Source: DASVRZ01 sp038228695 | GTDB taxonomy: Bacteria > Verrucomicrobiota > Verrucomicrobiia > Chthoniobacterales > DASVRZ01 | Direction: 5' to 3' | Length of the DNA: 64,000 bases | NCBI GenBank assembly: GCA_038228695.1 | Contig: JBBRPA010000015.1 | Coordinates: 1-64,000 of the forward strand | Part shown: one piece after another, positions 16,980 to 25,531 of the stretch | Layout of the letters: each line of letters begins with the position of its first letter | How positions within the stretch are numbered: the stretch's first letter is position 1 | Translations under genes and position numbers: made by a program | The notes under the pieces: model-generated | The model's input: the letters and a program-made list of their open reading frames with translations, nothing else | Told to the model about the DNA's origin: nothing | Database searches by the model: none

Positions 16980-18722
16980 ATGAGGGACGGACTTCGCCTG
17001 TTTCGGCACCTCGCGTTTTGGTTCATCGCGACCGCACTCGGCGGGCAAATGGGGAGCGGTGCGACGCTGGAGGTGACGATGAGGCACACCTTCAACGGCA
17101 ACCCGCTCCTGCTCGATTCGTTGCGTTACGCGAACGCAGCGGGCGAGACGCTCTCTTTCACGCGACTGAGCTATCTGCTCACCGGCTTCGCGGTCGAGCG
17201 CGAGGATGGCGCGTGGGTGGAGTTGCCAGACCAACCTGCGTGGATGGATGCGGAAAAGCGAAGGACGGTCGTCCGTCTCGACGGTGTGCCAGAGGGTAAA
17301 TATCGCGCGCTCCGTTTCTACCTCGGCCCGGATGTGACTGCGAATGCCTCCGACCCCGCGAAGCTCCCTGCGGATCATCCGTTAAATGCTAACCTCGACG
17401 GCCTGCATTGGTCGTGGCAGGGCGGCTACATTTTCCTCGCCGTCGAAGGCCACTTTCGCAGCGGCCCGGAGGAGTTGCGCGGCTACGCCTACCACCTCGC
17501 ACGCGACCCGAATCGCACGCGCATCAGCCTCGCCGCGCCGCTCGACCTCACGCACGACGCGGGCATACTGCTCGACTTCGATCTCACCGCGCTGCTTAAC
17601 GCACCGCGCCCACTCTCCTTCGCCAAGGACGGCACGGCCACGCACTCGCGCGACGGCGATCCCGTCGCCGCTGCAATGGTCGCCAATCTGCCCAGCGCGT
17701 TTCGCGTGCGTCAGGTTATGTCCGCTACGCCAGCGGCCGCGAAACTCCCGCCGGTCACTCCCCTTTATCTGCCGGAAAAATTCACCCCTTATCGCTTCAC
17801 CATGAGCGGCACTTTTCCCGTGCCCGACCTGCCGCGCGATAACCCGCTCACCGAGGAACGCGTCGCGCTCGGCAAGGCGCTCTTTCACGAAACGGCACTC
17901 TCGCGCGACGGCACCATTTCCTGCGCCTCCTGCCACGACCCGAACTTTGCTTTCACCGACGCGCGCCGCTTCAGCCTCGGTGTGCGTGGGCAGAAAACCA
18001 CCCGCAATTCCATGCCCCTCGTCAACCTCGCCTGGAAGACCAGTTTCTTCTGGGATGGGCACGCACCCTCGCTTCGCGCACAAGCCCTTATCCCCATCCA
18101 GGATCACACCGAGATGGACGAAACACTCGACCGCGTCACCGCAAAGCTCGCCGCCATCGGCAGCTATCCAGCACTCTTCCGCGCTGCGTTTGGTTCGCCG
18201 GAAATCACCGCCGAAAAAATTGGTCTCGCGGTGGAAAACTTTCTTCTCACGCTCACCGACTACGATGCAAAATTCGACCGCGCCCTTCGCGGCCAGACCA
18301 CGCTTAACGCCGACGAGAAACGCGGCTTCGAGCTGTTCATGACGGAATACGAACCGCGCACCGGCCAGCGTGGCGCAGACTGCTTCCACTGCCACGGCGG
18401 ACCGCTTTTCACCGATCACGCCTTCCATAATAACGGCCTCACCCCAACCGACGACCCCGGCCGATTCAAAGTCACGCAACTAGAAGCCGACCGCGGCAAA
18501 TTCGCCACACCCACTCTGCGCAACCTCACCCGCACCGCGCCCTACATGCACGACGGACGCTTTGACACGCTTGAGGAAGTCATCGCCCACTACAGCGGCG
18601 AAATGCACCGCAGCCCCACGCTCGATCCGAACCTTGCCAAGCACCCCGACACCGGCCTGCAACTCAGCGCGGACGCCCAGCGCGCCCTCGTCGCTTTTCT
18701 CAAGACGCTGTCTCCGGAATAG
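16980..18722 (+). CDS. MbnP-like copper-binding domain fused to MauG/MbnH-like di-haem domain
   Basis: 580 residues with a signal peptide (HLAFWFIATALGGQMGSGA). Residues 29-242 match the MbnP family: an LEVTMRHTFNGNPL opening, SYLLTGFAVE and the Trp-rich core HWSWQGGYIFLAVEGHF at 143-159. Residues 265-580 form a di-haem cytochrome c peroxidase/MauG-type domain with two haem-binding motifs, CASCH (315-319) and CFHCH (468-472), and TAPYMHDGRF (519-528). In methanotrophs MbnP and MbnH are separate proteins, and MbnH oxidises a Trp of MbnP to kynurenine to complete a copper site. Having both in one chain is notable. The ATG at 16980 is chosen because the signal peptide starts there; the longer frame begins at a GTG overlapping the YHYH stop. 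Confidence 0.87.
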   Translation: MRDGLRLFRHLAFWFIATALGGQMGSGATLEVTMRHTFNGNPLLLDSLRYANAAGETLSFTRLSYLLTGFAVEREDGAWVELPDQPAWMDAEKRRTVVRLDGVPEGKYRALRFYLGPDVTANASDPAKLPADHPLNANLDGLHWSWQGGYIFLAVEGHFRSGPEELRGYAYHLARDPNRTRISLAAPLDLTHDAGILLDFDLTALLNAPRPLSFAKDGTATHSRDGDPVAAAMVANLPSAFRVRQVMSATPAAAKLPPVTPLYLPEKFTPYRFTMSGTFPVPDLPRDNPLTEERVALGKALFHETALSRDGTISCASCHDPNFAFTDARRFSLGVRGQKTTRNSMPLVNLAWKTSFFWDGHAPSLRAQALIPIQDHTEMDETLDRVTAKLAAIGSYPALFRAAFGSPEITAEKIGLAVENFLLTLTDYDAKFDRALRGQTTLNADEKRGFELFMTEYEPRTGQRGADCFHCHGGPLFTDHAFHNNGLTPTDDPGRFKVTQLEADRGKFATPTLRNLTRTAPYMHDGRFDTLEEVIAHYSGEMHRSPTLDPNLAKHPDTGLQLSADAQRALVAFLKTLSPE

Positions 18723-18960
18723 CTCGAGTTCGAAACCGCATCCTCCCTAAAGCCGTCCCACCAACACCGAGAGCGTTCCCACACGCCAGCAGCCTAGTTT
18801 CCGATTTCCGGCATTCAAACGGAATCATAGACTGCCCCTATGGAATGCAAATGGCGCTTATATTTGGATGCCTCCGTCTTTGGCGGATGCCATCGTGTCA
18901 TGGAACTTCAAACCCATCATCCGCCTAGACCGAATTCGCGGTTTTAATGCTGTGAACTTA

Positions 18961-19198
18961 TACCGGTTGCACGTCGCATTGAGTAAATTTCCCTCGGCTC
19001 CATCGGAGCCTAATCATTATAGAAAAACAAAAGGAGAGGGATGAAGCGCTGTAGGTGCGACCTCTGGTTTTCGGAGGCTTACCGTTAGATGTCGGTCCTA
19101 CGGACCTCTGGTTCTTACCCGCTGAGTTTCTATAAATGGGTCAGCCCTAAAAGTTTTAAGTAGCCAAATATAAGACCATTTGCAGTGGGCAAATGGTA
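18961..19198. mobile_element. MITE-like insertion of 238 bp inside the PIN gene
   Basis: The limits come from the interrupted protein: the toxin reading frame stops making sense after TTA at 18958-18960 and resumes at TTA 19199-19201, so TTA is a candidate target duplication. The ends are imperfect inverted repeats (TACCGGTTGCAC left; the right end read inwards is TACCATTTGCCC). The right end also forms a hairpin, ACCATTTGC (19175-19183) against GCAAATGGT (19189-19197). It encodes no protein, so it would need a transposase from elsewhere. No second copy lies in the window. Confidence 0.65.
19017..19135. repeat. Nested repeat with TTATAGAAA/TTTCTATAA ends
   Basis: A 119-bp block inside the insertion is bounded by perfect 9-bp inverted ends, TTATAGAAA (19017-19025) and TTTCTATAA (19127-19135). 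It contains the word ACCTCTGGTT twice and the palindromic core GGTCCTACGGACC. It could be an older element carried by the MITE-like insertion or part of its structure. Confidence 0.55.
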
Positions 19199-19253
19199 TT
19201 AGCCAAAGGTTATGGCATACTAACTATAGTGAGTCCCAAGGAGGCCCACCTCG

Positions 19254-19481
19254 ATGAAGATTGAAGCATTAGATAATATCCAGCCAATCCTTGGTTTTGA
19301 TTGTGTGAAGCTTAAGCACGACATCCAGGCCCAGATCTATGAGGACACGAAAGATATGAGCCGTGCAGAACGGAATGCCTATCGTGAGCGACGCGTCGGA
19401 GCGTTCCGCGCGCGGATGGCTACTCATAAAGAAAAGAATGGCGGCTTGGTCCTCCGCGAAGATTCCCCCGCCGAAACCTAG
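19254..19481 (+). CDS. Antitoxin-like protein of a PIN toxin pair
   Basis: A 75-residue protein. The core FDCVKLKHDIQAQIYEDTKDMSRAERNAYRERR matches the short antitoxins that accompany PIN toxins of the LYLDTSVFGG type: a Met/Leu-Lys-His helix followed by an acidic MSxxExxxYxR helix. The ATG lies 11 nt inside the end of the broken toxin frame. The gene looks intact, so it may be a leftover that still neutralises homologous toxins or is decaying. No partner toxin follows it. An AAGGAGG Shine-Dalgarno-like sequence lies 9 nt before the ATG. Confidence 0.72.
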   Translation: MKIEALDNIQPILGFDCVKLKHDIQAQIYEDTKDMSRAERNAYRERRVGAFRARMATHKEKNGGLVLREDSPAET

Positions 19482-19920
19482 AGCGTTTTAAATAGCAAAC
19501 GAACCGCTCGCGACGGCAAATGTCTCGTGGAGCGCGGGCGTCCTGCCGCAACGTTTGTCCCTCTTGGTAAGAGGCACCGCCGCATTCCGCAATTGCTTCG
19601 CTTCGCTCTCCCCTTCGGGGCTGCCAATCGGCAGGCTATTTGGTGCCTGCGGCAGGCTTCGCCCTGCTTGAAGTGCAGCTGATCTCCGCTTTGCTCCGGT
19701 TCGTCAGACTCGGTTCCCATTCCGCATTCCCCACTGCCAACTGCTTACTGCCAAGTGCCAACTGCCCCGTCCCTTCCCAAACTGCCAACTGCCAACTGCC
19801 AACTGCCAACTGCCAACTGCCAACTTCCCCCACTTCCCCCACTTCCCCCACTTCCCCCACTTCCCCCACTTCCCGTCCCCTCTGCCTACTGCCGCCTGAA
19901 AACAGCCCAGCGATACCGTA
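19482..19920. repeat. Gene-free stretch with heptamer and nonamer tandem arrays
   Basis: No supportable gene lies here. From 19781 to 19822 there are six perfect copies of ACTGCCA, and from 19824 to 19868 five perfect copies of CTTCCCCCA, directly joined. A degenerate lead-in (ACTGCCAAGTGCCAACTGCC) precedes the first array. Around 19610-19680 are short GC-rich inverted words (GCCTGC/GCAGGC), and GCGGGCGTCCTGCCGC near 19535 resembles a palindromic repeat remnant. Strand slippage is the likely source of the arrays. Confidence 0.85.
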
Positions 19921-22900
19921 TCACTCCCCAAAGCGCAGTCGCATGAAGCCGCGTGATTCCGTGCCACCTGTTGGTAGGAAGGCTCCGCGGGTTTGTGCTG
20001 TTTTTGTGCTGCCGATGGTGAACGCTGGCAGCTCGTCCCAGACACTGAGGTCACTACTGTATTCGGGCACAACTCCAACTTCCTCGACTGCACTGAGATC
20101 CTCCTGCCAAGTGAGTTGGAGGCCTTCGGTGGAGATGACCTGCTGGTCGATGAATGTGCCCGACGGTTCGGCAACGAACGGATCGCTGCCGAGTGCAAAC
20201 TCTGCGCGGTTCGGTAAACCATCGCCATCGGGGTCCGCAAAGGGATTTAGCAAACGCTCATAGGGCGGGAAGTCGAGCGTCGGGATGATGAAAGATTGCG
20301 GTGGCACGCGCAGGGAACGCCACTTGTTGTAGAGCGTGGTCTCGGAAACGTTCAGGATCACGGTGTTACTTGATAAGACGCTCACGCTGGCATCGCGCAC
20401 GATGAGCAAACGCCAACTACCGTAAGCTAGATCGACTGGCAGGTTGATGCGGGCGCTCTCCCCGGTCCAGCGTGCGATTGGCAGTTCGATTCGGCTTCCG
20501 TAGCCGGATCCAGCAGCCAGCCAGACTTTCGTTTTGCCGGGGAGGTTGCGGCCAAGTCTGCCGTTGATCGTGACGCTGCCGCCGGGGATGGCCCGGCTCG
20601 GGCGCAGCGAGTCAATGAAAGGAGTGAACTCACCGGTGCTCCATTCGACGATGCTTTGACCGCTGGATGATGTGCCTTCGTCTGCTGCGATAGACAACGA
20701 TGAAGTAGTGCCATCAAACCAACGAGGTGTGATGCTGCCAACACTGCGATTCAAATGTTGGAGGACACGAGTGGCCGGATTGGCCGGCGTTAAGCTGTTG
20801 AAAATACTCAAAGGGAAAATGCCGATATCGTCGGGTGTGATCACGTCATCGCCCATCAGCAGCGTATCGAGGATTCCATTCACACCGGGTGTGATTTCGC
20901 CGCCGACGACGGTGTCGTCGCCCAACAAAGCAGAGTTGAGCACGGCATTGGTTCCGGCGGTGATGCGTTGCCCGGCAAAATAAGCAGGCAGGCTTTGGGT
21001 GATGCGATCAGGTCCAGGGGAAATCCAGCCGCCGACGAGTTGATCGTCCGAGCCTGCAGCGATGCTGGTTTGTAGGACACCGTCTTGCCCAGGGCCGATC
21101 TGGATGTGGGCATACGCATCGCCCGATGCGTTCACGGCACAGGACCAGAAGGCGACTCCCGAGCCGTTGTTCGAACCTCCCGCGAAGTCTGAATCGTATC
21201 CTGCGCCGGGCTCACCGACATTGAAAACAGGTCCGCCGTTCCAAGTGCGTGATCGGGCTTCCAGTAGATAAAACTCTGTGTCAGCGTGAGCGGCATCCGT
21301 TAGCAACACGGGAGGTCGCTGGAAGATTGAAGAAATGTTATTGATCTGCGCCACATCAATCACAGCAGCCGCAGGATAGGTGCTAACATCAAAGACGCGC
21401 GGTCTTTGCCAGCCAAGCCTCATGCGGTGCCAAGCATCGAGCATGACGAAGCCTGGACCGGGAGACTGCACGGTCGGCGAGCATGACATCAACGTGGTTC
21501 CGAGAGCGTAGCATGGGATTTTCGGGCCATAGAGATCGAGCGCGCCAAGCGTGTGGCAGAACTCATGCGCAAGGACTGGCCAGAGCGCAGTGTACGATAC
21601 GGTCGCGATCGGACATGAAATGGTGATGCCACGGAACAAATCACCAGCGATGTTTGTATCAAAGGTTACATCGGGATCGGTCTGGCCCAGACCATCGGTG
21701 GTGTTAAATATAGAGATGATGACCAGTTCGTTGTTCTGCACGACGCCGTCATGATTGGTGTCGAACAAGGCGAAATCGAATCCTTGAATCCCTGCGAAAT
21801 ACGCTGGGATGTGCGCGGAGGTGCCAGACGGTGAGGGATCGAGATTACGAATGATCGGCGTCACTCCAGGTCCAGCGCGGCGCAAGCGCACGTGATTGCC
21901 CGATGCATTGCGGATCATGCCATCGATGCTCGGCTCCTGTGGGCCAAAGACGAACTGCTCAACCAGCGCGGTCGAGAAACCCGGAGGAAACGGCGGCGCC
22001 GTCTTGAACTCGCCGCAAATAATAACTACGGGAATCTCGGTGATCCCAATCGGTGGCGGCAGCACGCCATTGGTCATGGTGCCGTAGCCATACTCGCCCA
22101 GATTCACAGCGCGAGAAGGAGCGTGTTCACCGGCGATGGCACAGACGGCAGTCACGGTTTCCAGCGTGAGCATTGGGCCGGGTGAAAATTCCAGCGTCAT
22201 GAGATCGGCGTTGAGGTCCGCATTGAGACGGCCGGTAGCGAACCACGTGCGCTCGTTGAATCCCGACTCTTGGTGCGCGATGCGTTCCATTCCAAAGCTG
22301 CCGCCGGACCACGCGCGCAACGACACCCCAGGCCCGCTGGACAAACGTCGCAGCATGTCCGCGCGGCGATCACCAGTGACATCCCCGAAGAAAACCTGTC
22401 CGTTACCGGTTTGTTCCATCACCGTCACTGGCGGGGCGAAACCGCCACCTAACAAAGCGAGCGCGACGATCACACGTTGCGTGGCGCCATTTTCAACACT
22501 GGCCAAGTCAGCAAGTCCGTCGCCATCGAAGTCAGCGACATGGACTTGCGCGCCTGCCTTGGCGAAGCCCACAAGTAGCGGCGGACCCGGATCATCAAAA
22601 CTCCCAGCAAGATTTGCCAAGGCCACACGCACCCCTCCAACCGCACCCTCCGAGAAAAGCACCACATCGGCACAACCATCGCCGTTCACATCACCCATGC
22701 GCATTTCCTCGCCCGCGGTTGCCAGACTCTCATGCCACTTTGTTTGCGGCGCGAACCCGATGCCAGTGGTCAGCGAAACCCACACGTCTCCTCGAGTCGG
22801 TTCCGCAGCGCTTACGCCAACGAAACGAATGAGATCCGCGTAGCCATCGCCATTCACATCGGCGAGAGCTGGAATCTGGCTTCCGGTGCAAAATCCCGTG

Positions 22901-23223
22901 GTGCCTGCAAGGTTGCGTAAGGTGCGAGCTAGCACATCGGGTTGTTTGATCTGCACATCGCCAGCGCCCCAAGTCGGCCCCGCCTGCGTGTGGAAAATGA
23001 TCCATTCGGCGAGGCCGTCGCCAGAAACATCACCCGCCAAAATAATGTCGCCAGAGCCGGTTTGAAACGAGCCAACTTGAATCGGCGGGCCGAAGCCATG
23101 CGGCCGATAGGCATTGTCCTGCGCTTTTGTAGTAAAGGTGAGCAACCCAGCAATCAACCCGACAGCAAGTAGCAGGGGCACGCCATGGCGCGCTAAATGG
23201 CTAACTATTGCGTCTTCACGCAT
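19921..23223 (-). CDS. Secreted FG-GAP/VCBS repeat protein with M6-type metalloprotease motif
   Basis: 1100 residues with a signal peptide (ARHGVPLLLAVGLIAGLLTF, cleavage near TKA-Q). Residues 45-330 are FG-GAP/VCBS-like repeats of the form GDVSGDGLAEWI, ADVNGDGYADLI, GDVTGDRRADML, likely a calcium-binding propeller. Near residue 553 comes HEFCHTLGALDLYG, the zinc motif HExxH with the downstream Asp typical of M6/immune-inhibitor-A-like proteases. The C-terminal 110 residues hold the DPDGDGLPNRAEFALGSDP module common in this phylum. It probably digests protein outside the cell. It stands alone on its strand. The ATG at 23223 is chosen for the signal peptide. Confidence 0.82.
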   Translation of the reverse strand: MREDAIVSHLARHGVPLLLAVGLIAGLLTFTTKAQDNAYRPHGFGPPIQVGSFQTGSGDIILAGDVSGDGLAEWIIFHTQAGPTWGAGDVQIKQPDVLARTLRNLAGTTGFCTGSQIPALADVNGDGYADLIRFVGVSAAEPTRGDVWVSLTTGIGFAPQTKWHESLATAGEEMRMGDVNGDGCADVVLFSEGAVGGVRVALANLAGSFDDPGPPLLVGFAKAGAQVHVADFDGDGLADLASVENGATQRVIVALALLGGGFAPPVTVMEQTGNGQVFFGDVTGDRRADMLRRLSSGPGVSLRAWSGGSFGMERIAHQESGFNERTWFATGRLNADLNADLMTLEFSPGPMLTLETVTAVCAIAGEHAPSRAVNLGEYGYGTMTNGVLPPPIGITEIPVVIICGEFKTAPPFPPGFSTALVEQFVFGPQEPSIDGMIRNASGNHVRLRRAGPGVTPIIRNLDPSPSGTSAHIPAYFAGIQGFDFALFDTNHDGVVQNNELVIISIFNTTDGLGQTDPDVTFDTNIAGDLFRGITISCPIATVSYTALWPVLAHEFCHTLGALDLYGPKIPCYALGTTLMSCSPTVQSPGPGFVMLDAWHRMRLGWQRPRVFDVSTYPAAAVIDVAQINNISSIFQRPPVLLTDAAHADTEFYLLEARSRTWNGGPVFNVGEPGAGYDSDFAGGSNNGSGVAFWSCAVNASGDAYAHIQIGPGQDGVLQTSIAAGSDDQLVGGWISPGPDRITQSLPAYFAGQRITAGTNAVLNSALLGDDTVVGGEITPGVNGILDTLLMGDDVITPDDIGIFPLSIFNSLTPANPATRVLQHLNRSVGSITPRWFDGTTSSLSIAADEGTSSSGQSIVEWSTGEFTPFIDSLRPSRAIPGGSVTINGRLGRNLPGKTKVWLAAGSGYGSRIELPIARWTGESARINLPVDLAYGSWRLLIVRDASVSVLSSNTVILNVSETTLYNKWRSLRVPPQSFIIPTLDFPPYERLLNPFADPDGDGLPNRAEFALGSDPFVAEPSGTFIDQQVISTEGLQLTWQEDLSAVEEVGVVPEYSSDLSVWDELPAFTIGSTKTAQTRGAFLPTGGTESRGFMRLRFGE

Positions 23224-23496
23224 TTCGGTAGGGTAAAGTTCCTCTCTGCAAAGTGACAAGACATTTCGAGGAACAGAACCGGTTGGCGTCTCGGAGTCGG
23301 CGGAACAACCCAAACGCAATGGGGTGGGCCCGTTTTTTAGACCAGCAGGAACTTAAAATAAGCTAAATACCGTAACCTTATTTGCGTTTTTCTGCCGACT
23401 GGCAACTACCTACTTTGCTATATAAGTGTGAAAAATAGTGTTTGCCCGGCGCGTTTCCGAGGCATAGCCTACTTGGAAGAAGTTCCCCTACTAACT

Positions 23497-24579
23497 ATGA
23501 AACTACGTTCCTCTGCTATTCACGGGGGTGTTGCCCTCGTTCTGTTTGTCATCTCGCTCGGTCTTCTGGCTTTGCCTAGACCGGCGCTCGCCGAAGAAAA
23601 AGCCCTCCGCATCATTGGCTGGGAAGGTTACATGGATAAATCCGTCACCGAAGTGTTTGCCAAGAAGACGGGCTACAAAGTCATCGCGACCTATTGCGGC
23701 ACGAGTGACGAAATGTATGCCAAGATCAAGGCGGGCGGCGGTAAATCCTACGACATCGTGACCGCCTCGGGCGATCTCACGAAGCGTCTCTACGACTCCG
23801 GGTTTATCGAGCCGGTGGACTTAAAGAAAGTGCCTAACTACGAGAAGCTGTTCCCGCTTTTCCAGAATGCGCCCTATAATACTTTTAAAGGTAAAAACTA
23901 CGGCGTCTCGATTGCTTGGGGTCCCGACTTTTTGATCTACGATCCGAAGCAGGTGACTGATGAGGAAGCGAAGACTTGGAAGACGTTTTTCGATCCGAAA
24001 TTCAAAGGTCTAGTGAGCGTGAACGACTACAGCATTTTCCTCGCCGACATCAAACTCTGGTATCAGGGGCCGAAGGATATCTTCGACATTAGCGAGAAGG
24101 AATTGAAGGACGACATCAAGCCGAAGCTCTTCCCGTTGCGTCCGCAGATTCGGAAATTCTGGACGAGCCAAGGGGAGTTGGCGCAGTTGTTTGAGAACAA
24201 GGAAATCGCGCTCGCCTGGGGCTGGCCGGTGACGTTGACGCAACTGAAGAAAGACGGCTTTGAAGTGAAGGCAACCGTGCCAAAGGAAGGCACGACTGGA
24301 TGGTCGGATAGTTGGATGATCATCAAGGGCAGCCCAAATGCGGAGATCGCTCATACTTGGATGAACTACATGCTCGAAGGCCAGGCTCAGAAAGACATGG
24401 CAGCGGCGAGTGGTTATTGGCCGGTCAGCAGCACGGTGGTGCCACTCCTGAACGACACCGAGAAAGCCGACTATCATATTGCTGATCTGGATACCTATTT
24501 CAAATCGATCCACTTCTGGCAGACCGTGCCTAACCTCGATAAGTGGGACGCGCTCTGGAATGAATTTAAGTCGCAATAG
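23497..24579 (+). CDS. potD: Polyamine-type ABC transporter substrate-binding protein
   Basis: 360 residues with a signal peptide (MKLRSSAIHGGVALVLFVISLGLLALP, cleavage near ALAEE). The mature start LRIIGWEGYMDKSVTEVFAKKTGYKV and the YDIVTASGDLTKRLYDSGFIEPVDLKKVPN segment are typical of PotD/PotF, which bind spermidine or putrescine in the periplasm. It is the first gene of a potD-B-C-A order with gaps of 72, 4 and 2 bp. The ligand is not proven: related systems carry other amines. The ATG at 23497 gives the proper signal peptide; a GTG at 23428 would add 23 residues. Confidence 0.87.
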   Translation: MKLRSSAIHGGVALVLFVISLGLLALPRPALAEEKALRIIGWEGYMDKSVTEVFAKKTGYKVIATYCGTSDEMYAKIKAGGGKSYDIVTASGDLTKRLYDSGFIEPVDLKKVPNYEKLFPLFQNAPYNTFKGKNYGVSIAWGPDFLIYDPKQVTDEEAKTWKTFFDPKFKGLVSVNDYSIFLADIKLWYQGPKDIFDISEKELKDDIKPKLFPLRPQIRKFWTSQGELAQLFENKEIALAWGWPVTLTQLKKDGFEVKATVPKEGTTGWSDSWMIIKGSPNAEIAHTWMNYMLEGQAQKDMAAASGYWPVSSTVVPLLNDTEKADYHIADLDTYFKSIHFWQTVPNLDKWDALWNEFKSQ

Positions 24580-24651
24580 TAACGGCGCAGGCCGCCTTTA
24601 TCATCACATGGCTATCGCATAGCTATCCAATGACTAACCAATGACTAACTA

Positions 24652-25527
24652 ATGCCAGCCGTCACCGCGTCCACCCCGGTGCGGCACTCCCGCCGGGGGG
24701 GAGCGTTCTGGGCCGTCTTCCTGCCGCCCTTCTCGTGGATGACGGTCTTTTATCTGGTGCCGCTGGCGGTGCTGCTCAGTCTCGCCTTCCAGCGGCATGA
24801 GTATGTGCGGGTGATCCATGAGTTTACGCTAGAGAACTTTACCGCGGCCTTTTCCGATTCGTATCGTCCGGCGCTCATCCGCACCCTCGGGGTGGCGACG
24901 GCGGTAACGATCGTGGACATGCTGATCGCGTTTCCCGTGGCGTGGTTTCTCACCTTCCACGCGGGCCGCTGGAAATCGCTCCTCACCATCCTTATTCTGC
25001 TTCCGCTCTGGAGCAGCTATCTGGTGCGGGTGTTTGCCTGGCGGATTATCCTCGGACGCAACGGCATCCTGAACTGGCTACTGGTGGAAACGCATATCCT
25101 CCGGGAGCCGTCGCCCGCGTTTGTTTACAACATTTTTTCGATGGGACTGACACTCTGCTACATCTGGCTACCCTTTATGATTCTGCCGCTCGTCGCTGCG
25201 TTTGAAAGACTGCCGTTGAATCTACTTGAAGCGTCGTCCGATCTCGGAGCTAACATCGTCACTACCTTCCGACGCGTGGTGCTTCCACTTGTCACGCCCG
25301 GCTTGCTTGCGGGTGGCTTGAGTGTTTTCAGCCTAACCAGTGGCGACTACATCACGCCATCGTTAATCGGTGGGCCGGGTGATAGTCTGGTCGGCAACAT
25401 CATTGCCGGGCAATTTGGCGTGGCTTCTAACTATCCGCTCGGCGCGGCGATTTCCGCGCTGGTGCTCGCGGTGCTGTTTATTTTGTTGGCGGTGCTTTCG
25501 CGCTACAAGATTCTGGAAAATCTCTAA
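24652..25527 (+). CDS. potB: ABC transporter permease, PotB type
   Basis: 291 residues, six transmembrane helices. The coupling loop EASSDLGANIVTTFRRVVLPLVTPGLLAGG near residue 200 is the EAA motif that docks on the ATPase. VFAWRIILGRNGILNWLLV is typical of PotB. Together with the next two genes it would form the membrane part of the importer. Just upstream, AATGACTAAC occurs twice in tandem (24629-24650), next to a GCTAT/ATAGC palindrome whose core recurs at the end of potA. Confidence 0.9.
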   Translation: MPAVTASTPVRHSRRGGAFWAVFLPPFSWMTVFYLVPLAVLLSLAFQRHEYVRVIHEFTLENFTAAFSDSYRPALIRTLGVATAVTIVDMLIAFPVAWFLTFHAGRWKSLLTILILLPLWSSYLVRVFAWRIILGRNGILNWLLVETHILREPSPAFVYNIFSMGLTLCYIWLPFMILPLVAAFERLPLNLLEASSDLGANIVTTFRRVVLPLVTPGLLAGGLSVFSLTSGDYITPSLIGGPGDSLVGNIIAGQFGVASNYPLGAAISALVLAVLFILLAVLSRYKILENL

Positions 25528-25531
25528 CCTG

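Larger units (their letters stand above)
18840..19264 (+). pseudogene. PIN-domain toxin, broken by deletion, frameshift and insertion
   Basis: Three fragments of a VapC-like PIN protein can be pieced together. From ATG 18840 the frame reads LYLDASVFGG, the PIN N-terminus with the first acidic residue. In the next frame 18883-18960 reads ADAIVSWNFKPIIRLDRIRGFNAVNL, the usual C-terminal motif of these toxins. After a 238-bp insertion the same protein continues at 19199 as LAKGYGILTIVSPKEAHLDED and stops at 19262-19264. About 90 internal codons, including the middle catalytic acids, are missing. The toxin end overlaps the antitoxin start at 19254 by 11 nt, as in a working operon. Confidence 0.85.

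Noticed and set aside
17382..18479. 365-codon minus-strand frame opposite the di-haem domain
   Set aside because: Shadow of a high-GC gene; the plus strand encodes both haem motifs and a signal peptide.
19781..19868. CRISPR array
   Set aside because: Units are 7 and 9 bp, contiguous and without spacers, and no cas genes are present.
23395..23424. Possible sigma-54 promoter (TGGCAA ... TTTGC) and TATATA box before potD
   Set aside because: The spacing between the GG and GC elements is wrong for sigma-54, and no convincing -35 pairs with TATATA.
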